From: Acholeplasmataceae bacterium
GTDB taxonomy: Bacteria > Bacillota_I > Bacilli_A > Acholeplasmatales > Acholeplasmataceae
Assembly (NCBI GenBank): GCA_030603805.1
Contig: JAUVXD010000003.1
Coordinates: forward strand, 1-64,000
Length of the DNA stretch: 64,000 bases
Reading direction: 5' to 3'
The position numbers and the translations under genes are program-made. Position 1 is the stretch's first letter, and each line of letters starts with the position of its first letter. Shown here one piece after another: positions 40,017-48,554 of this stretch. The notes under the pieces were generated by a model that saw only the letters and a list, made by a program, of their open reading frames with translations, was not told the DNA's origin and did no database searches.

Positions 40017-40743
40017 AGTTGCAATCGTTACCGGAGGTGCTGCTGGTATCGGAAGAGCTATTTCCTTAGAACTTGCAAAACAAGGTGCAAAAATAGTCCT
40101 TAACTATAATCGCAGTCAAGATGCTGCCAACCTATTAGTTGAGGAAATCAAGTCCTTAGGTGGAGACGCAGTTGCCGTGCAAGCCGATGTCTCCAAATAC
40201 GATGATGCTGAACGCTTAGTTCAAAAAGCTATTGAAACCTATGGTACATTAAATATTGTCGTAAATAATGCTGGAATTACAGATGATGCACTGATCTTAC
40301 GTATGCAAGAATCTCAGTTTAATCGAGTCATTGACACGAATTTAAAAGGTGTATGGAATGTATCTAAGCATGCAGCAAAGCCATTACTTAAATCAGGTTA
40401 TGGGAGAATCATCAACATATCTTCAGTCTCTGGGGTGATGGGCAATGCTGGACAATCCAATTATAGTGCAGCTAAAGCTGGTGTCATTGGCTTAACGAAG
40501 GCATTAGCAAGAGAATTCGCATCCAGAGGTGTCACAGTCAATGCGATTGCTCCAGGGTTTATTGAAACCGAAATGACCAAGAAATTACCAGAAGATGTTG
40601 TCACTCAATGGCAAGCTCAAATCCCATTAAAACGATTTGGACAAGCGATTGAAGTTGCACATGCCGTTGTCTTTTTATCCAGTGAATTAGCAAGTTATAT
40701 CACAGGCCATACCTTAGAGGTTGATGGCGGAATTGTAATGTAG
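40000..40743 (+). CDS. fabG: 3-oxoacyl-ACP reductase FabG
   Basis: A 247-residue short-chain dehydrogenase. The nucleotide site is TGGAAGIGRA, NNAG lies near 89-92, and the catalytic set is S142, Y155 and K159 in ISSVSGVMGNAGQSNYSAAKAG, equivalent to the E. coli positions. It reduces 3-oxoacyl-ACP with NADPH. It starts inside fabD with AAAGGATGG upstream. Confidence 0.97.
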   Translation: MNLSNKVAIVTGGAAGIGRAISLELAKQGAKIVLNYNRSQDAANLLVEEIKSLGGDAVAVQADVSKYDDAERLVQKAIETYGTLNIVVNNAGITDDALILRMQESQFNRVIDTNLKGVWNVSKHAAKPLLKSGYGRIINISSVSGVMGNAGQSNYSAAKAGVIGLTKALAREFASRGVTVNAIAPGFIETEMTKKLPEDVVTQWQAQIPLKRFGQAIEVAHAVVFLSSELASYITGHTLEVDGGIVM

Positions 40744-40751
40744 GTGAAATG

Positions 40752-41987
40752 ATGAAACGTAGAGTTGTTGTTACAGGGATGGGGCTACTTAGTCCTGTTG
40801 GAAACACAGTTGAAGAGTCTTTCAAAAACTTAGTTGCCGGTAAAAATGGTATTGCTTTAATCACGCTTTCAGATCCAACTGATTGGAAAGTTAAAATTGC
40901 CGGTGAAGTCAAAAATCTCAATTTTGAAGATTTTATTGATAAAAAAGAAATTAAGCGTGCAGATCGTGTAACCAATTTAGCCATGGTTGCTGTTCAAGAA
41001 GCTATCAAGCAATCAAATTTTGAAAATCACACGTATAATCCTTATCGTATTGGAACTTTTGTTGGATCAGGCATTGGTGGTTTAAATACAATTTTTGAAG
41101 AAACGAAGACCAGTGTACTTCGTGGACAAGATCGAATTTCACCCTTCTTTATTCCTAATGCCATTATTAATTTAATCGGTGCTAAGATTGGTATCAAATA
41201 TCAAGCTAAGGGACCTAATATGCCACAAGTGACCGCTTGTTCTGCAGCCACCAACTCAATTGGTGAAGCTTTTAAAAATATCAGAGATGGTTATTTGGAT
41301 GCAGCGATTACCGGTGGTTCTGAAGCTCCAATCAATGAAATTGGTGTCGGCGGTTTCTCAAGTCTTAAAGCACTCAATTTTTCTAATGACCCGGACATAG
41401 CTTCTGTTCCTTTTGATACAAGAAGAAGTGGTTTCGTGATTGCTGAAGGTGCTGGTATTTTGATTTTAGAAGCTTATGATGAAGCCATCAAACGCGGTGC
41501 ACCGATTCTTGCAGAAATGGTTGGATATGGCACAACATCTGATGCTTTCCATATGACCGCACCCGATGATGAAGCAAACGGCATCACAGAGTGTATCAGA
41601 TTAGCTTTAGAAGATGCAAACATTCAACCAGAAGAACTCGGTTATATCAATGCACATGGTACGTCCACTGTTTTAAACGATAAATTAGAAACACTCGGTA
41701 TCAAAAAAGCTTTAGGTGATGCAGCCTATCAGGTCAACATCAGCTCAACCAAGTCCATGACAGGTCATGCGCTTGGTGCAGCGGGTGCGATTGAAACAAT
41801 TGCAACCATCAAAGCACTACAAACCGGAGATATTCCACCAACCATCCATTTGGACCAACCCGATCCAGAATGTGACTTAAACTACACACCCAATGTTTCT
41901 ATCCATCGGGATTTAAACTATGCCATGAATATCAATATCGGCTTTGGTGGTCAGAATGCAGCCATCATTTTTAAGAAGGTGACATAA
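40752..41987 (+). CDS. fabF: 3-oxoacyl-ACP synthase II FabF
   Basis: A 411-residue KAS II with C163 (TACSAATNS), H302 (NAHGTST) and H339 (MTGHALGAAG), within one residue of the E. coli FabF numbering. It performs chain elongation. There is no separate fabB, so it likely does all elongation steps. ATG 40752 is preferred over the adjacent ATG 40749 by spacing to AGGTG. Its stop overlaps the fabZ start (TAATG). Confidence 0.97.
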   Translation: MKRRVVVTGMGLLSPVGNTVEESFKNLVAGKNGIALITLSDPTDWKVKIAGEVKNLNFEDFIDKKEIKRADRVTNLAMVAVQEAIKQSNFENHTYNPYRIGTFVGSGIGGLNTIFEETKTSVLRGQDRISPFFIPNAIINLIGAKIGIKYQAKGPNMPQVTACSAATNSIGEAFKNIRDGYLDAAITGGSEAPINEIGVGGFSSLKALNFSNDPDIASVPFDTRRSGFVIAEGAGILILEAYDEAIKRGAPILAEMVGYGTTSDAFHMTAPDDEANGITECIRLALEDANIQPEELGYINAHGTSTVLNDKLETLGIKKALGDAAYQVNISSTKSMTGHALGAAGAIETIATIKALQTGDIPPTIHLDQPDPECDLNYTPNVSIHRDLNYAMNINIGFGGQNAAIIFKKVT

Positions 41988-42415
41988 TGAAGCTAACACA
42001 AGAAGAAATCAAAAACATCATTCCACATCGTGATCCTTTCTTATTTCTTGATGAAATCACAGAATTAGAGTCTCTTAAATATGGTATTGGTATTAAACAT
42101 GTAAAAGAATCTGATTATTTTTTCAAAGGTCATTTTCCTGGGAAACCAGTGATGCCTGGTGTTTTAATCATCGAATCACTTGCTCAAGTAGGGGCAGTCA
42201 TTTTACTATCACATGAAGATTACAAAGGGAAAATTGCCTATTTTACTGGAATATCGAATGCGAAATTTAGAAAAAGTGTTTTACCAGGGGATACATTAGA
42301 GCTTCATTGCACATTACATAAAATACGTCGTGGGTTTGGCTTTGGCACTGCATCTGCATATGTCAATGGTGAACTTGCTTGTGAAACTGAGTTATCCTTT
42401 GCGATTGGATCCTAA
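41987..42415 (+). CDS. fabZ: 3-hydroxyacyl-ACP dehydratase FabZ
   Basis: A 142-residue hotdog dehydratase with H49 in FKGHFPGKPVMPGVL and E63 in IIESLAQVG forming the active site. It dehydrates 3-hydroxyacyl-ACP to trans-2-enoyl-ACP, the substrate for FabV (16984-18177). It is linked to fabF and birA by TAATG overlaps. Confidence 0.97.
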   Translation: MKLTQEEIKNIIPHRDPFLFLDEITELESLKYGIGIKHVKESDYFFKGHFPGKPVMPGVLIIESLAQVGAVILLSHEDYKGKIAYFTGISNAKFRKSVLPGDTLELHCTLHKIRRGFGFGTASAYVNGELACETELSFAIGS

Positions 42416-42942
42416 TGATCAGTTATACTTTATTGGAGTTTGACAGTTTAAGCTCGACGTCAGATTTCCTCAAAGAAAATCAATCATATTTTCCTCACAT
42501 GACTTTCATTCGTGCCAATCACCAAACACAGGGTAGAGGCCAGTTTGATCGGATGTGGCAATCTGAAGCGAATCAGAATATTTTGTGTTCTATTTTGCTT
42601 AAAGAAATCAACATATCGAAAGCTTCACTAATCAAACTTTGGATAATGGAATCCTTAATTGGTTACTTACAACGTTTAGGCATTAATGCTATGTTTAAAG
42701 AACCTAATGATATTTATGTGGGCGATGATAAATTGTGTGGTATTTTAATTGAGACCAAATCAACTGAAAATGAGTTTGATTTTGTTGTGATTGGCATTGG
42801 TCTTAATGTCAATCAAATGACTTTTGAAAGAGCGAATGCAACATCTCTTAAAAAAATACTTCATCAAGAATTTGATTTAAACAAACTTTTCTCATCATTT
42901 CTAGATTATATGATCCAAGCCTATGAAAGGTACGATTTATGA
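42415..42942 (+). CDS. birA: Biotin-protein ligase BirA, catalytic domain only
   Basis: A 175-residue class I (HTH-less) biotin ligase. SSTSDFLKEN, QTQGRGQFDRMWQSE and KEPNDIYVGDDKLCGILIE are the biotin/ATP-binding segments. At 175 residues it lacks the DNA-binding N-terminus of bifunctional BirA and most of the C-terminal domain. It attaches biotin to AccB K109. Its place in the operon matches that job. It overlaps bioY by 4 bp. Confidence 0.93.
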   Translation: MISYTLLEFDSLSSTSDFLKENQSYFPHMTFIRANHQTQGRGQFDRMWQSEANQNILCSILLKEINISKASLIKLWIMESLIGYLQRLGINAMFKEPNDIYVGDDKLCGILIETKSTENEFDFVVIGIGLNVNQMTFERANATSLKKILHQEFDLNKLFSSFLDYMIQAYERYDL

Positions 42943-43466
42943 ACATTAAACGCATGATTCGAGTGTCACTGTTTGCAGCATTTTTAGCAGTGAGTGTGTA
43001 TTTGCTACCACCTATTTTGGTTCCTGTTATTGATGTTTCTGTAACTTTGCAGACGCTTTTTGTCATGCTTATTGGATATTTACTTTCACCGATAGAAGCC
43101 TTTCTATCGGTCTTTATCTATGTCTTACTTGGAGCAATAGGTCTACCTGTTTTTAGTGGATTGCGAGGGGGTATTCAACCCATCATTGGTCCAACAGGTG
43201 GCTTTATTATGCTATTTCCTGTTGTAGCTTACCTCATATCAAAGTTTAAATCTAAAGTGAGAAATAAGCCGTATGATTTATTCATCGGATTTATATTTGG
43301 CATTGTTATGCTGTATTTAGTTGCAACCTTGTGGCTATCATTTAGTTTGGGCATCAATTACTTTAGCGCACTTTTAGGTATGCTTATTTTTATCCCAGTG
43401 GATATCGTCAAATTGTTGATTGCTTACGCCATCTATTTAAGATTGCCAAAAGAAATCATTAGGTAA
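42939..43466 (+). CDS. bioY: Biotin transporter BioY (ECF S component)
   Basis: A 175-residue membrane protein with about six hydrophobic segments and the BioY motifs DVSVTLQTLFVMLIGYLL and GLRGGIQPIIGPTGGF. It binds biotin at the membrane and works with a shared EcfAT energizing unit, not found here. No biotin synthesis genes are in the window, consistent with biotin uptake feeding the carboxylase. It is the last gene of the FAS operon, 18 bp before the DUF1295 gene. Confidence 0.95.
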   Translation: MNIKRMIRVSLFAAFLAVSVYLLPPILVPVIDVSVTLQTLFVMLIGYLLSPIEAFLSVFIYVLLGAIGLPVFSGLRGGIQPIIGPTGGFIMLFPVVAYLISKFKSKVRNKPYDLFIGFIFGIVMLYLVATLWLSFSLGINYFSALLGMLIFIPVDIVKLLIAYAIYLRLPKEIIR

Positions 43467-43484
43467 CATTTTTAGGGGGTTTTT

Positions 43485-44378
43485 ATGTCACGCCGCACAA
43501 AATCATTTTTGATTATCGGTTTAGTTTATCTTTTAGCTATCATTATTGGAACTCTTATATTCTTAAACTTATCAAATCTATCACTATGGTTTCGAGTGCT
43601 TATAGCAGACATAAGTGCAACACTTTTCATTTGGGTGATGAGCTTGATTCTTAAGAATGCAAGTCTATATGATCCTTACTGGAGTGTAATACCTCCAGCG
43701 ATTTTGATTTTAGTCGGCTTCTATTTAAATGTTGCTTTGACACTACCTATCTTTTTACTATATGTTCCCATGCTATTATGGTCAATTCGGTTAACGTATA
43801 ACTGGGCGAGTCTATGGACTGGATTTGATGAAGTTGATTGGCGATATGAAAAAATTAGAAAAAGTGCACCTAAACTATATCCCTTGTCCAATCTATTAGG
43901 TATCCAATTATTTCCAACACTCATTGTCTATATTCAATTGCTTGCAGGAATTCTCTTTATATCTTCAAACCCAGAGCTTAATCTTTTAATGATTTTAGGC
44001 TCACTCATCATGACACTTGCTGTATTGATTCAACTCATATCAGATGAGCAAATGAAGGCATTTAAGAAGAAAAACAAAGGGCAAAAGCGTTGTATAGAAG
44101 AAGGACTATGGAAGTATTCTAGACATCCTAACTATTTTGGTGAGATTATGGTGTGGTGGGGATTATATTTACTCTATCTGTCACACGCTAAAACCATTGA
44201 TTTATATGTGTTAGCACCGATATTGATGACCGCCTTGTTTCTTTTCATTAGTATTCCTTGGATGGAAAAGAAAATCATTTCAACGCGTCCAGAGTATCAG
44301 GCATATCAAGAACGCGTTTCGATGTTGGTTCCATTTTTTAGAAAAGAAGCACTCGATGTTAAGACGAAAAATGCTTGA
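43485..44378 (+). CDS. DUF1295 membrane protein (steroid reductase/ICMT-like)
   Basis: A 297-residue protein with about seven hydrophobic segments. DPYWSVIPP, WRYEKIRK and the C-terminal RHPNYFGEIMVWWGLYL fit DUF1295 (PF06966), related to isoprenylcysteine methyltransferases and 3-oxo-5-alpha-steroid reductases. The RHPNYxGE motif binds the cofactor (SAM or NADPH) in relatives. The substrate is unknown; a lipid is likely. AGGGGG precedes ATG. It may be transcribed with the FAS operon, and its stop lies inside the next promoter. Confidence 0.85.
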   Translation: MSRRTKSFLIIGLVYLLAIIIGTLIFLNLSNLSLWFRVLIADISATLFIWVMSLILKNASLYDPYWSVIPPAILILVGFYLNVALTLPIFLLYVPMLLWSIRLTYNWASLWTGFDEVDWRYEKIRKSAPKLYPLSNLLGIQLFPTLIVYIQLLAGILFISSNPELNLLMILGSLIMTLAVLIQLISDEQMKAFKKKNKGQKRCIEEGLWKYSRHPNYFGEIMVWWGLYLLYLSHAKTIDLYVLAPILMTALFLFISIPWMEKKIISTRPEYQAYQERVSMLVPFFRKEALDVKTKNA

Positions 44379-44402
44379 CAAACGTTAAGTTCTAAATATA
44401 AT
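44375..44402 (+). promoter_or_regulatory. Promoter of riboswitch-controlled antiporter
   Basis: A perfect TTGACA (44375-44380), overlapping the DUF1295 stop, a 16-bp spacer and a perfect TATAAT (44397-44402). Confidence 0.8.
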
Positions 44403-44407
44403 AAAAA

Positions 44408-44493
44408 GAGGGAATGAACGTCTCCCCAAGTCTTTGACTTAAACCGCGAAAGCTGATGACTTCTGCAACTTTTTTGTTGTGGAGTCTTTTTTT
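44408..44493 (+). promoter_or_regulatory. Fluoride riboswitch (crcB motif) with terminator
   Basis: P1 is GGGA (44410-44413) with TCCC (44423-44426). The loop GAAcGTC (44416-44422) can form a pseudoknot with GACTTC (44458-44463). The conserved AACC-GC-GAAA-GC-TGATGAC block spans 44442-44460, as in fluoride aptamers. A small AAGTC/GACTT hairpin is inserted at 44428-44440. The terminator (GACTTC-T-GCAAC with GTTGT-GGAGTC, then Ts) reuses the pseudoknot strand. Ligand binding should therefore prevent termination and turn on the antiporter. Confidence 0.8.
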
Positions 44494-44505
44494 TAGGAGA
44501 AAACT

Positions 44506-45684
44506 ATGCTACTGAGTGTCGCTTTAATCATCACATCAAGTCTTTTACTATCTCAAGTTTTTAATAAACTGAGATTACCCTCTATCTTGGGAATGCTCAT
44601 TTCAGGCATTATTTTGGGTCCTTATGTTTTAAACTTAATTGATTCAGACATCTTAGATTTATCGACGGACTTAAGACAGATTGCATTAATTGTAATTTTA
44701 GTTAGAGCTGGATTATCTATCGATTTAGAAGATATCAAAAAAATTGGAAGACCTGCACTTTTTCTCGCTTTTATTCCAGCAACCATTGAAATGCTTGCCA
44801 TCACATTTTTAGCACCCCTTATTTTTGGAATCAGCTATTTAGAGGCTGCCATTATGGGGTCCATCGTTGCTGCCGTTTCACCTGCGATTGTTGTACCAAG
44901 AATGATTAAACTCATGGAATCTGGTCATGGTGCTAAAAGAAAAATACCTCATCTCATCTTAGCAGGTGCTTCGATTGATGATATCTATGTGATAGTAATC
45001 TTTATGTCTTTAATTCAAGCGTATCAAGGTCAAGGGTTCAATCTCATTCAAGTACTCTTGATTCCAGTATCGATTGCTTTAGGGATTCTTTTAGGGATTG
45101 TTGTTGGTTTTATACTGGTTTATTTGTTTAAGAAAATACATATGAGGGATACCATTAAAGTCCTTATTATTTTCTCAGTATCCTTTTTTATGGTTGTGTT
45201 AGAACATACGCTTGAATCTATCATCCCCATCTCAGGTCTCATTGGCGTCATGATTATAGGAGTAACCATCTTAAAACAGTATGACATCTTAGCCAAAAGA
45301 TTAGTAGGAAAGTTTGAAAAAATCTGGGTAATTGCAGAGATTATGCTTTTTGTCTTAGTCGGTGCTGCCGTCAATATTACGGTTTTAAAAACTGCAGGTT
45401 TAAGTGCGGTCTTCTTGATCTTAGTGGCTATGGTTATTAGATTAGGTGCTGTTTATCTATCTTTATTAAAAACATCATTGACAACAAAAGAGAAAATATT
45501 TGTTGGTATTTCTTATATGCCTAAGGCTACCGTTCAAGCAGCGATTGGATCAATACCACTCGCTTTAGGTATTCTCAATGGTCATTTGATCTTAACGGTT
45601 GCTGTTCTTGCCATTATGGTCACTGCGCCACTTGGTGCCATTCTCATGGATCGTACTTATAAGATCCTCCTTGAACAACACTAA
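44506..45684 (+). CDS. CPA2-type cation/proton antiporter under fluoride control
   Basis: A 392-residue Na_H_Exchanger (PF00999) protein with about 12 hydrophobic segments. LRLPSILGMLISGIILGPYVL near the start and VAAVSPAIVVPRMIKL and GASIDDIYVIVIFM mark the CPA2/KefB-like core with the ion-binding Asp pair region. It lacks the C-terminal TrkA domains of KefB/KefC. The upstream fluoride riboswitch implies induction by fluoride. Antiporters of this kind are among known riboswitch targets, alongside CrcB/Fluc and CLC-F. It may export fluoride-linked ions or counter acid stress caused by HF entry. A terminator at 45701 separates it from the K+ genes. Confidence 0.9.
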   Translation: MLLSVALIITSSLLLSQVFNKLRLPSILGMLISGIILGPYVLNLIDSDILDLSTDLRQIALIVILVRAGLSIDLEDIKKIGRPALFLAFIPATIEMLAITFLAPLIFGISYLEAAIMGSIVAAVSPAIVVPRMIKLMESGHGAKRKIPHLILAGASIDDIYVIVIFMSLIQAYQGQGFNLIQVLLIPVSIALGILLGIVVGFILVYLFKKIHMRDTIKVLIIFSVSFFMVVLEHTLESIIPISGLIGVMIIGVTILKQYDILAKRLVGKFEKIWVIAEIMLFVLVGAAVNITVLKTAGLSAVFLILVAMVIRLGAVYLSLLKTSLTTKEKIFVGISYMPKATVQAAIGSIPLALGILNGHLILTVAVLAIMVTAPLGAILMDRTYKILLEQH

Positions 45685-45700
45685 AAACTTCAAAAAACAT

Positions 45701-45740
45701 AAAAAAAGAGTACAATATACATAGAGTATTCTTTTTTTTT
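45701..45740 (+). terminator. Rho-independent terminator
   Basis: AAGAGTAC (45706-45713) pairs with GTATTCTT (45726-45733), followed by a long T-run. Confidence 0.7.
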
Positions 45741-45824
45741 GAGTACTTTAACCAAAAAAAATGATAAAATGATTAAGTGTTGGGTTCAGGTTTTGTTTTA
45801 GATCCTAATAAAGGAGAATCCTTG

Positions 45825-46244
45825 ATGAAAAGAAATAAATTTATCGTGATTGGCTCTGGTCGACTTGGAGCGAATATTGCGACCAAAATGTCAGAAATGG
45901 GAGAAGATGTCATCATTATTGATGCGACAGATGACTCATTTCGTAAACTGCAAGATACGTTTTCTGGTTATCAAGTTGTCGGTGATGCGACAGATTTATC
46001 TGTTTTAGAAAACTCATATATCAAACATGCAAAGACTGTTGTAATAACTACAGATAGCGATAATGTCAATATTTACTTGTCACATATTTGTTATTATGTT
46101 TATAATGTCCCAAAAATCTTTGTGAGACTTGCGGATACTGAAAAAGGTCGATTGCTTGAAGGTACCTACATTAAAGCAATTTACCCATTTACCCTCTCTT
46201 TAAATGAGTTTATGACGTTAAATGAAGAGGAGGATGACCTATGA
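45825..46244 (+). CDS. TrkA/KtrA-type RCK subunit, N-domain only
   Basis: A 139-residue protein consisting of one TrkA_N (RCK) Rossmann domain: VIGSGRLGANIATKM at the start, the acidic strand end IIDATD and VVGDATD. It lacks a TrkA_C domain. Such subunits gate K+ channels in response to nucleotides. It starts at ATG 45825 behind AAAGGAG (the upstream in-frame codons lack a site). It overlaps the next RCK gene by 4 bp; the pair probably forms a mixed gating ring for the TrkH protein. Confidence 0.88.
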   Translation: MKRNKFIVIGSGRLGANIATKMSEMGEDVIIIDATDDSFRKLQDTFSGYQVVGDATDLSVLENSYIKHAKTVVITTDSDNVNIYLSHICYYVYNVPKIFVRLADTEKGRLLEGTYIKAIYPFTLSLNEFMTLNEEEDDL

Positions 46245-46903
46245 AAATCGTGATTACTGGTGGTAAGCATGAAGCTGACTTTATTGTCAAAATGCTTAAA
46301 GAAGAACATCATCAACTGATTGTCATCAACCAAGACCGTGAATTTGCTGAATATATCAGCAGTCATAACGACATTCCAGTATTTCCTGGAGATGCAACTA
46401 AAGCCTATACATTATCTGATGCAGAAGCACAAAATGCTGATGTGCTTTTAGCATTATCAGATAATGATACGGATAACTATATCACATGTATCACTGCAAA
46501 AAGACTTTTTAACATTAAAAAAACAGTATCGAAAGTTAGAAACCCTAAAAATGTAGAGCTCTTTAAAAAACTTGGAATTGATAGTGTCATTTCATCAACC
46601 TATTTACTTGCACAAACTATCTTAAACGAATCATCAGTTGAAAAGATTATTAAAACACTTTCTATCGAAGATGAAAAAATTGTGATGATGGAACTTGGTA
46701 TCGATGAAGATTTCGCATTGGTTAATAAAAGACTGATGGACATCCATTTCCCTAAAAATATCAATATCAGTTGTATCTTTAGAGATCCCCATGTGATTAT
46801 TCCTAAAGGGGATACAGTCATCCGTTCCGGAGATAAACTGATTATTATCACCACACCGAACGAAGAAGATGAAATCATCGAATTCATACAGAAAAGAAGA
46901 TAA
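46241..46903 (+). CDS. TrkA-type K+ uptake subunit (TrkA_N plus TrkA_C)
   Basis: A 220-residue protein with TrkA_N at 1-125 (KIVITGGKHEADFIVKML, a variant of GxGxxG; PVFPGDATKAYTL) and TrkA_C at about 140-220 (VIPKGDTVIRSGDKLIIITTP). The first glycine motif is degenerate (TGGKHEA), so nucleotide binding may be shifted to the partner subunit. GAGGAGG in the previous gene supports the start. It is followed after 3 bp by the TrkH channel gene. Confidence 0.88.
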   Translation: MKIVITGGKHEADFIVKMLKEEHHQLIVINQDREFAEYISSHNDIPVFPGDATKAYTLSDAEAQNADVLLALSDNDTDNYITCITAKRLFNIKKTVSKVRNPKNVELFKKLGIDSVISSTYLLAQTILNESSVEKIIKTLSIEDEKIVMMELGIDEDFALVNKRLMDIHFPKNINISCIFRDPHVIIPKGDTVIRSGDKLIIITTPNEEDEIIEFIQKRR

Positions 46904-46906
46904 CTT

Positions 46907-48379
46907 ATGAACAGAAAGATACTTTCAGGATATCCATTAATCATCAATTATCTTGGTATTTTTTCCATTTTAATTGGACTTATCAACTTGATACCACTCA
47001 TATTAATTCCATTCCATATGGAATCGATGAGTGATGCATATCTTTTTCTATATCCTGGATTAGGAAGTATTTTATTAGGATCAATTATCGTTTTATTCTT
47101 TCGAAAATCTGAAAAAGGAAAACTTGAAAAACATCAAGATGCCATTTTGGTGGTCAGTATTTGGATTATTGCAATTTTAATTTCATCCATCCCTTTCATA
47201 CTTACTGGTAACTATACGTTAACTCAAGCTATATTTGAATCAACAAGTGGATATTCAACCACAGGTCTGACTGTAGTTAATGTTGAACAAGCACCTAAAT
47301 CATTACTTCTTTTTAGAAGCTTACTACAGTTTTTTGGTGGAATTGGTCTTGTGTTGGTTCTGACATCAGCCATTTCGGATAAGTTCGGCATGAGACTCTA
47401 TAGTGCGGAAGGACATAGTGACAAACTAGTTCCTAACCTCATCCGATCAGCTCGACTGATCTTATCTATTTACATTGGTTATATTATTGTTGGTGTTATT
47501 TTCTTCAGAATCTTTGGGATGGAGTTCTTTGATGCCGTTAATCATGCGATTAGTGCGGTTGCAACAGGAGGTTTTTCGACAAAAGCACTGAGTATTGGAC
47601 ATTATAATAGCTTAGCTATTGAGATAACAACTATGGTTTTAATGCTTTTAGGTGGAACCAATTTCTTTGTTCACTTAATGCTTCTTAGAGGAAAAATCAA
47701 AAATGTCATTTCACATGTGGAAATTAAATTATTGTTTGTGATGCTTTTGATTGGTATACCCTTGTTTACTTTTAATTTAGCAACATCTAATCAGGATAGT
47801 TTTGGTATGGCACTTCGTGTTGGATCTTTTCAATTCATCTCAGCAGTCACTGGAACAGGTTATCAAACTGTGACATCATTTACTGGAGTTGGCACACCGA
47901 GCTTATTTTTCTTTGGACTCATCATTCTCATGGTATTAGGTGCTGGTATGGGTTCAACAGCAGGTGGTATGAAGCAATATCGTGTTGCGCTTGCTTTTAA
48001 AAGTATGTATTGGAATATTAAGGACCAACTCACTCACAAAAAAACGATTAGAACTCATTTTATTAATAAGCTTGGAACAAAGACAATCATTGACAAAGAT
48101 GATGTGATACAAAACCATTCTTTCTTAATGGTCTATCTTATAGTGTTGATTATTGGAACGCTTGCATTTACTGCTTATGGTTTTCAACTCGAGCATGCAC
48201 TCTTTGAATTTGCCTCTGCCTTAGGAACAGTAGGATTATCTGTGGGTATAACTGGTGCACATGCCGCATCAGGTATCTTATGGATATCAACATTGGGAAT
48301 GTTCTTAGGACGTCTTGAGTTTTATGTCATCTTCGTTGCAATCGTTAAAGTGACAACAGATTTAACAAAGAAAAATTAA
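46907..48379 (+). CDS. TrkH/KtrB-type potassium channel subunit
   Basis: A 490-residue membrane protein of the Trk/Ktr/HKT superfamily. Four pore-loop segments are visible: STSGYSTTGL, AISAVATGGFSTK, SAVTGTGYQTV and ASALGTVGLS, each with the selectivity-filter Gly. It has the extra N-terminal helices of TrkH. It imports K+ driven by membrane potential, gated by the two RCK proteins encoded just upstream. A weak terminator follows. Confidence 0.93.
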   Translation: MNRKILSGYPLIINYLGIFSILIGLINLIPLILIPFHMESMSDAYLFLYPGLGSILLGSIIVLFFRKSEKGKLEKHQDAILVVSIWIIAILISSIPFILTGNYTLTQAIFESTSGYSTTGLTVVNVEQAPKSLLLFRSLLQFFGGIGLVLVLTSAISDKFGMRLYSAEGHSDKLVPNLIRSARLILSIYIGYIIVGVIFFRIFGMEFFDAVNHAISAVATGGFSTKALSIGHYNSLAIEITTMVLMLLGGTNFFVHLMLLRGKIKNVISHVEIKLLFVMLLIGIPLFTFNLATSNQDSFGMALRVGSFQFISAVTGTGYQTVTSFTGVGTPSLFFFGLIILMVLGAGMGSTAGGMKQYRVALAFKSMYWNIKDQLTHKKTIRTHFINKLGTKTIIDKDDVIQNHSFLMVYLIVLIIGTLAFTAYGFQLEHALFEFASALGTVGLSVGITGAHAASGILWISTLGMFLGRLEFYVIFVAIVKVTTDLTKKN

Positions 48380-48382
48380 ACG

Positions 48383-48413
48383 AGCTGAAATCCATTGGGT
48401 TTTGGCTTTTTCT
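48383..48413 (+). terminator. Probable terminator after trkH
   Basis: AGCTGAAATCC (48383-48393) pairs imperfectly with GGTTTTGGCT (48398-48407), followed by TTTTTC. Confidence 0.5.
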
Positions 48414-48554
48414 TTGAAAAGTTAACAAAAGAAAAGTCTAAGTGTGATAAAATATTGACAAACATGCAAGATATCATTTCCTGCATGCATCTCATCAAAA
48501 ATCACTTTTTTTATGTATAAGGTCATACTATACTGTAGATAGGAGGAACTCCTG

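Noticed and set aside
48460-48490. GCATGCA-containing inverted repeat upstream of the LytTR gene as its operator
   Set aside because: LytTR proteins bind spaced direct repeats; this is a short inverted match and no direct repeats were seen.
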